Positions 32,873 to 41,528 of a stretch of DNA of 64,000 bases are shown piece by piece. Numbering within the stretch: position 1 is the first letter of the stretch; every line of letters begins with the position of its first letter. The notes beneath the pieces were generated by a model. The model was given only the letters and a program-made list of their open reading frames with translations. It had not been told where the DNA came from and did not search any database. Source of the stretch: Xanthobacter aminoxidans (GTDB lineage Bacteria > Pseudomonadota > Alphaproteobacteria > Rhizobiales > Xanthobacteraceae). Position numbers and translations under genes: made by a program. The stretch is taken from positions 1 to 64,000 of the forward strand of contig NZ_JAMJXC010000002.1 in the NCBI RefSeq assembly GCF_023571765.1, read 5' to 3'.

Positions 32873-33478
32873 TCAGCCGAAAGCGGTGCCCACATAGAAG
32901 GCGACCCGCGTGAAGGCGGCTTCCGCCCCCTTGGCGGCGCGCGCCTCCTCCCCGGCCGAGAGCGGCACAGCATCCAGCGCAGCGACGAAGGTCTTCCAGT
33001 GGAGGCCCCGCCCCTCGGGCGCGGCGGCCAGATGCCGGGCGCCGAAGCGCTCGTCGAGGCCGAGGGCGGCGGCGGCCTTCAGCAGGAAGGCAGCGCCGAG
33101 GTTCGATCCCTCAGCCACATAGAGCCAGCCGAGCGCCTCCGGCAGAGGCGCATCCGGGCCGAGCGCGGGGGCAGCGCCCGGCGCGGGCACGGGAAGGCCG
33201 AGATCGGCGAGATCGGCGGCGATGTCGGCGAGCCGGCGGCGGCCGGGCAGATCGGGCAACAGCGCGCCGAGGGCCGGGCTGTCATAGAGCGCGGCGATGT
33301 CGCGATGAAACAGGTACTGCACCGTGAGGAAGCGGCCATAGCGCTCCCGGCTCTCGAACGGCCGCCCGGCCATGATGGCGCTGTCCAGCCGCTCATGGGC
33401 GGCATGGGTGAGGGCCTTCAGCGCCAAGGCACGGCTTTCGGCGCGGGCGGGGGAGCGGTCGAGTTCGGCGGTGGTCAT
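32873..33478 (-). CDS. Biliverdin-producing heme oxygenase (BphO-like)
   Basis: 201 aa from the ATG at 33478 (GAGG six bases upstream; a longer reading to 33511 is less likely). The proximal histidine is in THAAHERLD, and the distal-helix motif GWLYVAEGSNLGAAFLL is characteristic of bacterial heme oxygenases. It degrades heme to biliverdin, CO and iron, either for iron acquisition or to supply a phytochrome chromophore. No phytochrome is adjacent, which favours an iron role. A weak ICE-like dyad lies just upstream. Confidence 0.87.
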   Translation of the reverse strand: MTTAELDRSPARAESRALALKALTHAAHERLDSAIMAGRPFESRERYGRFLTVQYLFHRDIAALYDSPALGALLPDLPGRRRLADIAADLADLGLPVPAPGAAPALGPDAPLPEALGWLYVAEGSNLGAAFLLKAAAALGLDERFGARHLAAAPEGRGLHWKTFVAALDAVPLSAGEEARAAKGAEAAFTRVAFYVGTAFG

Positions 33479-33875
33479 GGCAGCCTCAATATTTGAACTA
33501 TTCTCGATCAAAACAGATGATCTTGCGCGTCACAGGGGTTCCTAACCTGTCTAGGTGGATATGCCGCATCCTGCAAGACGCTGCGGAAGCCTCTCCATCA
33601 AAGCGGGAAAGTCATCGCTGCACATGCGGCGCCACGAAATCGGTAGATGCCGCATCATCACATCAAACGGCGGGCGGTGCCAGCTTTGCCATTCGGTGAC
33701 ACCAGCTTCCGAAACGGGAGCTTTGCTGGAAAAATTCCAATTACCATTCGGAACGTTCGCGGCGGGGTGGCGATAGAAGCAGAGGGGCCGGCTGCGGCCC
33801 GGTCGAGTTCGCCGCAGCGTTGATGTAGGCTCGTCGCGGAGGCCGGCGCGCCGTCCGGCCCGAGGAGGAACGTCC
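33479..33875. other. Intergenic region between heme oxygenase and sodC
   Basis: About 400 bp with lower GC than its surroundings in 33490-33780. Short open frames on both strands here show no recognisable product. It contains the dyad TTTGAACTATTCTCGA (33492-33507), whose minus strand resembles the Irr/iron control element TTTAGAA-N3-TTCTAAA in its GAA-N3-TTC core only. Confidence 0.45.
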
Positions 33876-34469
33876 ATGCGTCCGTTCACCAAGTCTGCCC
33901 ACTCCGTTCGGGCAACGCGCTCCCTTCCCCTTCTCGCCGCGCTCCTCACCGGCCCGCTGCTCATCGCGCCGGCCCTGGCTCAAGCCCCGGCGGCTGCGCC
34001 CGCGGTCGTGCCCGCCGCGAAGGTGGTGAAGGCCGACATCATCAACAACGAAGGCAAGACCATCGGCTCCGCCACCGCCACCGGCACGGAGCGCGCCACC
34101 ATCGTGCGCCTCGCGCTCTCCGCCGGCGCGCTGCCGCCCGGCTGGCACGGCATCCACTTCCATCAGGTCGCCAACTGCACCGACACCGCCAAGTTCCTGG
34201 ATTCCAAGGGCCACGTGAACCATCACGACAAGGCCCACGGCCTGCTCAATCCCAACGGCCCGGACCAGGGCGACCTGCCCAACATCTATGCCAATGCCGA
34301 CGGCTCGGTGAACGCCGAGGTGTCCAGCACCACCGGCCTCACCGACAAGGATGGCCTCGGCCAGCCGGGCGGCTTCGCGCTGGTGATCCACGCCAGCCCC
34401 GACGACTTCATCACCCAGCCCATCGGCGGCGCCGGCGCCCGCATCGCCTGCGCGGCGTTCAAGCCCTGA
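33876..34469 (+). CDS. sodC: Periplasmic Cu/Zn superoxide dismutase
   Basis: 197 aa with a signal peptide (basic start, hydrophobic LLAALLTGPLLIAPALA, cleavage near AQA). Metal ligands are visible in GIHFHQVANC (Cu), VNHHDKAHGLLNP and QGDLPNIYANADG (bridging/Zn), and VIHASPDDF (Cu). The paired cysteines in VANC and RIACA form the structural disulfide. It converts superoxide to H2O2 in the periplasm. The ATG has GAGGAGGAA upstream. It is followed by a palindromic repeat element. Confidence 0.95.
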   Translation: MRPFTKSAHSVRATRSLPLLAALLTGPLLIAPALAQAPAAAPAVVPAAKVVKADIINNEGKTIGSATATGTERATIVRLALSAGALPPGWHGIHFHQVANCTDTAKFLDSKGHVNHHDKAHGLLNPNGPDQGDLPNIYANADGSVNAEVSSTTGLTDKDGLGQPGGFALVIHASPDDFITQPIGGAGARIACAAFKP

Positions 34470-34510
34470 GGGCTCTGAATGAGGTTCGTCGGACGGATCG
34501 ACTGAGACCG

Positions 34511-34622
34511 CCGTCATGCCCGGGCTTGTCCCGGGCATCCCACGCCGGGCCGATCGCAGAATGGCCGGAGGGGGTGCCCGGCCTCACCACGTGGATGGCC
34601 GGGACAAGCCCGGCCATGACGG
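34511..34622. repeat. Palindromic intergenic repeat element (type 1)
   Basis: A long imperfect inverted repeat: arm 34511-34540 (begins CCGTCATGCCCGGGCTTGTC) pairs with arm 34593-34622 (ends CCGGCCATGACGG). This CCGTCATGCCCGGGC-type element is a family widespread in intergenic regions of alphaproteobacteria. It could act as a terminator for sodC. Confidence 0.85.
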
Positions 34623-34769
34623 CTCGTGAGAACCCCATCGGGCCCATATTAACATCATATGAATGTGCAACTAAAGAACACACCCCCATTTTTCGATAAT
34701 TGATTGAACCCCTCGATTTTGTGGTGATACTCCGCGCCCGAATTGCCCCATCGCGCGGAGTCCCGTTTC
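34623..34769. other. AT-rich promoter region of binding-protein gene
   Basis: A locally AT-rich stretch (around 34645-34735) between the repeat element and the binding-protein gene. It probably carries its promoter; no convincing -35/-10 pair could be fixed. Confidence 0.4.
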
Positions 34770-35978
34770 ATGCGCCTGTCCCTGCCTCTGGCCGCCCTCG
34801 CGGCGACCCTCCTCTCGCTCCCCGCCCTTGCGGCGGACCCCACGCCCCTGCGCATCGGCGTGCTGAACGACCAGTCCGGCATTTATGCCGACATGGCCGG
34901 CCCCGGCTCGGTCATTGCGGCGAAGATGGCGGTGGAGGATTTCGGCGGCAGCGTGCTGGGCCGGCCCATCGAGATCATCGCCGGCGACCACCAGAACAAG
35001 CCGGACGTGGGCTCCGCCATCGTCACCCGCTGGATCGACGAGGACGGGGTGGACGTGATCGCCGACATCCCCACCTCCTCCGTGCTGCTGGCGGTGCAGG
35101 AGATCGGCCGCACCAAGAACAGACTGGTGCTGGCCTCAACCGGCGGCTCGTCCGACTTCACCGGCAAGGCCTGCGCGCCCACCGGCATCCACTGGACCTA
35201 CGACACCTATGCGCTGGCCGCCGGCACCGGGGCCTCGCTGGCCAAGGACGGGCCGTGGTTCTTCGTCACCGCCGACTATGCCTTCGGCACGGCGCTGGAG
35301 CGCGACACGGCGAAGGCGGTGGAAAAGGGCGGCGGCAAGGTGGTGGGCAGCGTGAAGCACCCGCAGGGCACGTCGGACTTCTCCTCCTTCCTGCTGCAGG
35401 GGCAGGGCTCGGGCGCCAAACTGATCGCCTTCGCCAATGCCGGCAGCGACACGGTGAACGCCATCAAGCAGGCCAACGAGTTCGGCATTCCCCAGTCGGG
35501 CATCAAGCTAGCCGGGCTCTACCTGCACATCACCGACATCCACGCCATCGGCCTTCAGACGGCGCAGGGGCTCATCCTCACCCAGGGCTTCTACTGGGAC
35601 CTGAACGACGAGACCCGCGCCTGGTCCAGGCGCTTCTACGAGAAGCACAAGGCCATGCCGACCATGGGCCAGGCCGGCACCTATTCGGCCATCCTGCATT
35701 ACCTGAAGGCGGTGAAGGCCGCCGGCACCACCGACACCGCCACCGTGGCGGCGCAGATGAAGGCGACGCCGGTGGATGACTTCTTCTCCCACGGCGGGCG
35801 CATCCGCGAGGACGGCCGCATGGTGCACGACCTCTATCTCTTGCAGGTGAAGACGCCGGCCGAGCAGAAGTATCCGTGGGACTATCTCAAGCTCATCCGC
35901 ACCATTCCCGGCGACGAGGCGTTCCGCCCGCTGGTCGAAGGCGGCTGCCCGCTGGTGCGCCAGCAGGCGGCGAAGTAG
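34770..35978 (+). CDS. Branched-chain amino acid-type ABC transporter substrate-binding protein
   Basis: 402 aa, periplasmic. Signal peptide MRLSLPLAALAATLLSLPALAA from the ATG at 34770 (GGAG nine bases upstream). LivJ/HAAT family: IGVLNDQSGIYADMAGPGS at the start of the mature protein, ADIPTSSVLLAVQEI, and FVTADYAFGTALERD. Members bind amino acids, amides, urea or aromatic acids. No permease or ATPase genes (livHMGF) accompany it, so it is an orphan or works with a distant transporter. Confidence 0.88.
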   Translation: MRLSLPLAALAATLLSLPALAADPTPLRIGVLNDQSGIYADMAGPGSVIAAKMAVEDFGGSVLGRPIEIIAGDHQNKPDVGSAIVTRWIDEDGVDVIADIPTSSVLLAVQEIGRTKNRLVLASTGGSSDFTGKACAPTGIHWTYDTYALAAGTGASLAKDGPWFFVTADYAFGTALERDTAKAVEKGGGKVVGSVKHPQGTSDFSSFLLQGQGSGAKLIAFANAGSDTVNAIKQANEFGIPQSGIKLAGLYLHITDIHAIGLQTAQGLILTQGFYWDLNDETRAWSRRFYEKHKAMPTMGQAGTYSAILHYLKAVKAAGTTDTATVAAQMKATPVDDFFSHGGRIREDGRMVHDLYLLQVKTPAEQKYPWDYLKLIRTIPGDEAFRPLVEGGCPLVRQQAAK

Positions 35979-36003
35979 ACCGCGCGACGCGCTTCCCCGC
36001 CGC

Positions 36004-36948
36004 CTATCCGCGCCGGGGGAGCGGCCCCCCGCTCGCGAGATACACCCCGATGGTGGCGGCAAAGATGCCCAGCCAGTCCGTGCCGGACGGGTACTCGCCG
36101 AGGATGGGGATGGCCATGAGCGCGGCCATCACCGGCACGCAGGCGCCGAAGGCCGCGCCCGCGGAGGCGCCCAAGAGCGCGACGGAGCGGGCGAACAGGA
36201 ACAGCGAGATCACGGTGGCGAAGACGCCCTGATAGACCGCCTGGAAGACGACATCGCGCAGCGGCGCATCGAACGCCGTGAAGCCGTGCAGCATGCCGTA
36301 GAGGGGCAGATAGAGCAGCGCCGAGCCCACCGAGACCACCGCCACCGCATGGAGCGCGCCGAGCCCGCTCTTGCGCAGCGCCACCGCATAGCAGGCCCAC
36401 ATGAAGGCGCCGGCCATGCACAGGAGGTGGCCGATGCCCGAGCCCAGCCCGGTGGCCACCGCCCCCACCCCGGCGATCAGCGCCACGCTCGCCAGAATCA
36501 GCGCATAGCCCACCTTCCGCTGCACGCTGAACCGCTCGCGCAGGGCCACGGCCGAGATCAGCGCCACGAACAGGGGCATGACGCCGGGAATGAGCACCCC
36601 CGCCTCCCCCGCCGGCGTGGTGCGCAGGCCGAAGCCCGCCACCACCGCATAGGGCGCGCCGGCCCCCGCGATCATCACCAGAAGCTGCCAAGGCTTCGCC
36701 TTGTCGAGTCCCAGCCCGTGCCGCAGCAGCACCGGCAGCAGCACGAGGCCGGCGGTGGCGTAGCGCAGCATGGTCACGTCGTAGACGCCGAGGGACGAGG
36801 TGACGCCGAGCCGGGTGATGGACATCCACCCCGCCCAGATGGTGACGCTCGCCAGCCCGAACAGCGCCCCCGCCACATAGCGCGCTGTGGGGATGGTTGC
36901 GACCGCCTGCGGGCCCGTCGTCTGTGAAGAAGCCGTGTGCGTACTCAT
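36004..36948 (-). CDS. EamA/DMT-family transporter
   Basis: A 314-aa inner-membrane protein with about ten hydrophobic segments in two EamA repeats (each near 140 residues; the ends of the repeats show ISAVALRERFS and ALMAIPILGEYPSGTDWLG). It is probably a metabolite or amino acid exporter; the substrate is not deducible. It is convergent with the binding-protein gene, 25 bp apart. Confidence 0.88.
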   Translation of the reverse strand: MSTHTASSQTTGPQAVATIPTARYVAGALFGLASVTIWAGWMSITRLGVTSSLGVYDVTMLRYATAGLVLLPVLLRHGLGLDKAKPWQLLVMIAGAGAPYAVVAGFGLRTTPAGEAGVLIPGVMPLFVALISAVALRERFSVQRKVGYALILASVALIAGVGAVATGLGSGIGHLLCMAGAFMWACYAVALRKSGLGALHAVAVVSVGSALLYLPLYGMLHGFTAFDAPLRDVVFQAVYQGVFATVISLFLFARSVALLGASAGAAFGACVPVMAALMAIPILGEYPSGTDWLGIFAATIGVYLASGGPLPRRG

Positions 36949-37084
36949 GCTCGCCGCGTGCCTGCCTGACCGGATTCGGGCCCAAGCTACCCCGCGCGAT
37001 CCATTCAGCCTAATGAGAGTTTGAGCTGCAACCCATGAGGTCCCCTGATGAATGGAGGCCCGCTGATGGATCGGCGCCGAGGCC

Positions 37085-38686
37085 TCACGCCGGGGACGGC
37101 GCAGCCACGCGCCAGCCGTTCACCGCCGCAAGCTCCGCCTCCGGCTCTTCCGACACCACCGCGCGCCGGCCCATGAAGACGCTGCCGGCCTCGCCGTCGA
37201 GGGAGAGCCAGTCCCCCTCCGCCAGCGTCTCGGCCCCGAGCCGGGCGCGGCGGGCGGCGGGATCGATGACCAACGCGGCGCAGCCGACCACGCAGGCCCG
37301 GCCGAGCTGGCGCGCCACCACGGCGGCATGGGCGGTGCGCCCGCCGACGCTGGTGAGGATGCCGGCGGCGAGCGCCAGCGCGGCGATGTCGTCGGTGGCC
37401 ACATCCGGGCGCAGCAGGATCACGGGGTCGCCCGCCCCGGCAAGGCGGCGGGCGCCCTCTTCGTCGAACGCCACCCGGCCGCTCACCGTGCCGGGCGAGG
37501 CGGCGACGCCGTGCGCCATCGGCTCCGCAGCGCCGGAAAAACGGGTGGCGGCGACGGCGGAGAGGTCCACGCCCTCCAGCAGCGCCAGCCCCTCGGCCGG
37601 GGTAATGGCGCCTTCCGCCACCATGTCCACCGCGATCTTCAGCGCGGCGCGCGGCGTGCGCTTGGCGGCGCGGGTCTGGAGGAAATAGAGGCGGCCTTCC
37701 TCGAAGGTGAATTCCACGTCCTGCACATCGCGATAATGCCGCTCCAGCGCCGCGACGCCCTCGGCCAGCGCCGACGCGACATCCGGGAGCACCGCGCCGA
37801 GGCGGTCGAGCCCCACCGGCTGGCGGCGGCCGGAGACCACATCCTCCCCCTGCGCATCGAACAGCAGGTCGGCATAGAGGCCGGGCGCCCCGCTCGCCGG
37901 ATTGCGCGAGAAGGCGACGCCCGAGCCGGAGCGCACGCCGGCATTGCCAAACACCATGGCCTGCACCGTCACCGCCGTGCCGACCAGATGCTCCAGATGG
38001 TTCAGCCGGCGATATTCGACGGCTTTCGGGGCGGCCCAGGAGCGGAACACCGCCTCCACCGCCTCGGCGAGCTGGTCGCGGGGATCTTCGGGCACGATCG
38101 CGCCGTAGCTGTCGCGGGCAAGGTCCAGATAGCGCGCGGCGAGGCGCTCCAGCGCCTCCGGGTCCAGCCCCTGCTCGCTACCGGCCTGCTCGGCGGCGAT
38201 GAGGTCGCGCTGCACCTGCTCGAACGGCGCGCGGGGCAGGCCGGCCACCACCTCGCACCAGCCCTCAATGAAGCGGCGATGGCAGTCGAAGGCGAGGCGC
38301 GGGTTGCCGTGAAGGCGCATGAGGCCGCGCGCGGTCTCCGCGGTCATGCCCACGTCCAGCACCGTCTCCAGCATCCCCGGCATGGACTTTTCCGCGCCGG
38401 AGCGCACCGAGACGAGGAGCGGGCGGCGGCGGTCGCCGAAGCGCCGGCCGGTGGCCGCCTCAACGAAGCTCAGGCCCTCCTCCAGCAGGCGCCGCACCTC
38501 GCCCGCACGCCGTTCACCGCAGAGCGCGGTGGAGAGCACGAAGGCGGGCGGCACATCGAGCCCCAGCGCATTCATGCGCCAGAGCTGGGCGGCCTTGGAG
38601 CCGAAGTCGTGCGGGGTGAGGGGCGCTTTGGTGCCGCCGGGGCCAATGAAGGCGATGGGGTGCGCGTGCGGGGTTTCGTGCTTCAC
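37085..38686 (-). CDS. Short pyruvate phosphate dikinase-like protein (ATP-grasp plus phosphohistidine domain only)
   Basis: 533 aa from a GTG at 38686. Residues about 25-370 match the ATP-grasp N-terminal part of PPDK (FGSKAAQLWRMNALG, SVRSGAEKSMPGMLETVLDVG, SGSGVAFSRNPASG, QDVEFTFEEGRLYFLQTR). Residues about 390-475 are the swivelling phosphohistidine domain with the active histidine in GGRTAHAAVVARQLG (H453). The C-terminal PEP/pyruvate TIM barrel of the usual roughly 880-aa PPDK is absent, and the protein ends shortly after. It can probably phosphorylate its histidine from ATP but must hand it to another acceptor. It overlaps the upstream unknown gene by four bases (GTGA). Confidence 0.85.
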   Translation of the reverse strand: MKHETPHAHPIAFIGPGGTKAPLTPHDFGSKAAQLWRMNALGLDVPPAFVLSTALCGERRAGEVRRLLEEGLSFVEAATGRRFGDRRRPLLVSVRSGAEKSMPGMLETVLDVGMTAETARGLMRLHGNPRLAFDCHRRFIEGWCEVVAGLPRAPFEQVQRDLIAAEQAGSEQGLDPEALERLAARYLDLARDSYGAIVPEDPRDQLAEAVEAVFRSWAAPKAVEYRRLNHLEHLVGTAVTVQAMVFGNAGVRSGSGVAFSRNPASGAPGLYADLLFDAQGEDVVSGRRQPVGLDRLGAVLPDVASALAEGVAALERHYRDVQDVEFTFEEGRLYFLQTRAAKRTPRAALKIAVDMVAEGAITPAEGLALLEGVDLSAVAATRFSGAAEPMAHGVAASPGTVSGRVAFDEEGARRLAGAGDPVILLRPDVATDDIAALALAAGILTSVGGRTAHAAVVARQLGRACVVGCAALVIDPAARRARLGAETLAEGDWLSLDGEAGSVFMGRRAVVSEEPEAELAAVNGWRVAAPSPA

Positions 38687-40626
38687 GGGGCCATCTCCTC
38701 CAGCACCGAGGCGCGCAGCGCGAGGGCGGCGCGGGCCAGTTCGTCGGTGGCGCCCTCGATGGCGCGGGCGAGTTCCAGGGTCGCGACCAGCGCCCCGGCA
38801 TCGGCGGGATCGCTTCCTCCCGGCGTCAGGGCCGCTTCCTGCACCCGGCGATGGGCGGCGTCCGCCCGGCGCTCGCCCTCGGTCACGGCGTCGATGGCTT
38901 CCAGCGTGTCGGTCACGTCCTCCCGCCGGCCGGCCGAGCCTTCGCTGGCGGCGGCCACTGCCCGCACGAGGTCGGAGCAGCAGACCACCGCGCCGGCGGC
39001 GAGATCGCGCAAGGGCGGCACGGCGTCCCCGGGCTTCAGCCGCGCGGCGCTGGCGAGGAAGGCGGCCTCCTCGAACGCATCCACCGCCTGCTCGGCGGCA
39101 TCCGCCACGGGCAGGAAGCGCCCACCCTGCCCGAAGGGGCCGCTCGCCCGCTCGCGGGCGCCGATGATCTGCCGGTCGGCTTTCTCCTCCAGGCGCTTGG
39201 CGTGGCGGCGGAGCGCATCGCGGGCCACATCGGAGAGGCCCGAGGGCGCATCGAGCACGCCGGCCACCTCGCCGGCGAGCATGCGGGCGATGCCGAGCTG
39301 GCGCAGCACCACGGCCAGCATCTCCTCCTCCACCGAGCCGAAGCTGCGCGCGAGTTCGGCGCGCACCTCGTCGCGGATGAGCCGGGCGGAACGGCCGGCG
39401 GCCAGCCCCTCGCTGGCGAGGCGCAGCACCTCGGCGAGGAAGCGCGCCGCGCCCTCGCGCCCCAGCACCCGGTCGAGCCGCGCGCCATAGGGCACCCGCC
39501 CCTCGGCGCTGCGGCGCACGGCGTCGAACACCAGTTCCGGCCCGCCCATCTCCAGAAAGCCGCGATGGCCGATGGCCCCGCGCGCGGCGGTGCGCAGCAG
39601 GGCGATGGCGGTCGCCTTGTCCACGAAGGTCTGGAGCGCCTTGCGCGCCTTGTTCCAGTCGATGAGGAAGACGATGTTGCGGCCCACCGCCGCCAGAAAG
39701 CCGTCCAGCGCCTCCGCGTCGGTCGCGGCGAAGCGGCCGGTGACGAGGTGGAAGGCCGCCCCGCCCGCGATGCCCGCCGCCGTGCGCTCGGCCAGCGGCG
39801 TCCACTCGGCCCCCGCATCCGAGAACAAAGAGATGAAGAATTTCGCGCGGGAGCGGTGCACGTCCGTGTAGGTGACGGTGGCCGTGAGCCCTTCCACGGC
39901 GATGATGATGACATGGGCATCGGTGGTGCCGATGTCGTTCTGGATCACGAGGCGCGCGCCGCTGCGGCTCGCCGTGGTGTCGAGGCCGGGATGGCCGAAG
40001 ATCAGCCCCCGCGTCTCGCCGAGCCCCGCCATGAAGGCGGCGATGCGCGGCTTGTCCCCTTCCGCGATGCCGAGGGTGCGCGCGCCCGCCACCGTCTCGA
40101 CGGAGAGGGAAGCGGAGAGGCGGTTCAGCGCCTTGTGCAGGTCCATGACGAGGAGATGCGCGCTGTCCGCCCGGCCGCGTCGGGCGCTGGTGAGGCGCAC
40201 CAGATCAGCCTCGGAGAGGATGTCGTCCGTGCCCCCGCCGAACGCCGTGCGCAGGGCGGCGAGACGCGCGGCGAAGGTTTCCGCGCCCGCCTCGCCCGCC
40301 GCCGCCAGCGGATCGGCCATGGCGGCGATGTCGTCGAGGATCGCCTGCGTCAGCCGGCCGGCGCCGCTGACCTGATAGCCGCCGCCGTCGAGCAGCCGGG
40401 CGCTGGCGATGGCCGCGTCGAGCCCGTCGCCGGTGAGGCCGGCGGCGCGGGCCTCGGCGTCCAGCGGGCGAAGAGGCGTGGCGGGCGCACGGGCACGGGC
40501 GGCGGCGTCCTGCAGGGCGGTCATGCGCAGCTTGGCGCGATCATTGGCGGCGAGCGCGCGCTCCAGCCGGGCGGGGAGCAGCAACCCGCCCTCGCCGAGC
40601 GCCTCGACGATCAGGGTCTTCTCCAT
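38683..40626 (-). CDS. Unknown protein coupled to the dikinase-like protein
   Basis: 647 aa from the ATG at 40626, which follows a long purine-rich Shine-Dalgarno (GGGAGGCGGAGGC). I do not recognise the family. There are no membrane segments or signal peptide. The best-ordered part is residues about 190-300, with GDKPRIAAFMAGLGETRGL, LVIQNDIGTTDAHVIIIAVE, TVTYTDVHRSRAKFF; then INWNK-like FLIDWNKARKALQTF. The C-terminal third is helical and alanine-rich and loosely resembles PhoU/DUF47-type helical bundles (LEEKADRQIIGARERA). Its stop overlaps the start of the dikinase-like gene, so the two probably act together. Confidence 0.75.
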   Translation of the reverse strand: MEKTLIVEALGEGGLLLPARLERALAANDRAKLRMTALQDAAARARAPATPLRPLDAEARAAGLTGDGLDAAIASARLLDGGGYQVSGAGRLTQAILDDIAAMADPLAAAGEAGAETFAARLAALRTAFGGGTDDILSEADLVRLTSARRGRADSAHLLVMDLHKALNRLSASLSVETVAGARTLGIAEGDKPRIAAFMAGLGETRGLIFGHPGLDTTASRSGARLVIQNDIGTTDAHVIIIAVEGLTATVTYTDVHRSRAKFFISLFSDAGAEWTPLAERTAAGIAGGAAFHLVTGRFAATDAEALDGFLAAVGRNIVFLIDWNKARKALQTFVDKATAIALLRTAARGAIGHRGFLEMGGPELVFDAVRRSAEGRVPYGARLDRVLGREGAARFLAEVLRLASEGLAAGRSARLIRDEVRAELARSFGSVEEEMLAVVLRQLGIARMLAGEVAGVLDAPSGLSDVARDALRRHAKRLEEKADRQIIGARERASGPFGQGGRFLPVADAAEQAVDAFEEAAFLASAARLKPGDAVPPLRDLAAGAVVCCSDLVRAVAAASEGSAGRREDVTDTLEAIDAVTEGERRADAAHRRVQEAALTPGGSDPADAGALVATLELARAIEGATDELARAALALRASVLEEMAP

Positions 40627-40765
40627 GCCTCCGCCTCCCTCGCAACGCACAGCCCGCCCGTGCGCCGGCCACGAGGGCCAGCGCCGGGTGTCGAAAGGCT
40701 GTGTGGGACTTTCGGCGGGGGTCAGATACGACGGTTGTCTGACAGTGGGACGACGATGGCCCGGC

Positions 40766-41401
40766 TCAGGTCCGGTAGCCCTCCTCGGCCAGCACCTGCC
40801 GCACCACGGGGCGGGCGCGCAGGCGCTGGTAATGGGCCTTCACCTTGGGCGGCAGGGGGATGCCGATACGGTCGGCCCAGAACTCGTTGTAGAACAGCGC
40901 CGCATCGGCGATGGAGAAGCGATCCCCCACGGCGAAGCCCTCGGCCGGCAGGCGGCGCTCCACCACATCGAACCCCTGTGTCACGATCTCCCGGCCGTGG
41001 GATGTCACGTCGTCTTTCAGACGTCCTGTGTCTTCCGGCGCGACATAGCGCTCGGCCACGAACACGCGGGTGAAGCCCTCGCCGTGCAGCTGGCCGATGG
41101 CGAAATTCATCAGCTCTTCGGCCTGAGCGGCCAGCGCCGGGTCCTCCGGCAAAAGCTTGCCGCGCGGATAGGTGCGGGCGAGCCAGAGGGCGATGGACCT
41201 GAAGTCGCACAAGGGTTCGCCGCCATCCGGCACCAGCGTCGGGATGGTGCCACGCGGGTTGATCTTGAGATAGTCGGGACGCAAATGGTCGCCGGCGGGG
41301 ATGTTGATGATCCACGCCTCGAACGGCAGTTCCAGCGTCTCGAGCAGGATGTGGATGCCCGTGGAGCAGGACCCGGGCGTCATGTAGAATTTCATGGCCA
41401 T
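40766..41401 (-). CDS. Glutathione S-transferase family protein
   Basis: 211 aa. The thioredoxin-like N-terminal domain begins MKFYMTPGSCSTGIHILLE with the catalytic-type serine/cysteine of beta-class GSTs, and has the cis-proline strand GTIPTLVPDGG then CDFRSIALWLA. The all-helical C-terminal domain has FSIADAALFY (N-cap motif). The start is uncertain between two close ATGs (41401 and 41395); neither has a strong Shine-Dalgarno. It probably conjugates or reduces electrophiles with glutathione. Confidence 0.87.
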   Translation of the reverse strand: MAMKFYMTPGSCSTGIHILLETLELPFEAWIINIPAGDHLRPDYLKINPRGTIPTLVPDGGEPLCDFRSIALWLARTYPRGKLLPEDPALAAQAEELMNFAIGQLHGEGFTRVFVAERYVAPEDTGRLKDDVTSHGREIVTQGFDVVERRLPAEGFAVGDRFSIADAALFYNEFWADRIGIPLPPKVKAHYQRLRARPVVRQVLAEEGYRT

Positions 41402-41528
41402 GGCGGAGGCCAAGCAAGAAGCGTGACAGGGCGGGAGCGTCGTTTTCGCCCGTTTTGTTTTGCTGCCCCCTTTCGAGGCCGTCATCGCCCGCGGTGGGAG
41501 GGGCGCGCCGGAGCGCAGATCCCGCCCC

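Noticed and set aside
30139-32913. 924-aa open frame on the plus strand
   Set aside because: It is the antisense shadow of the LodA-like gene, with no recognisable domain.
33551-33964. 137-aa minus-strand frame between heme oxygenase and sodC
   Set aside because: It overlaps the sodC start, has no ribosome site and no recognised similarity.
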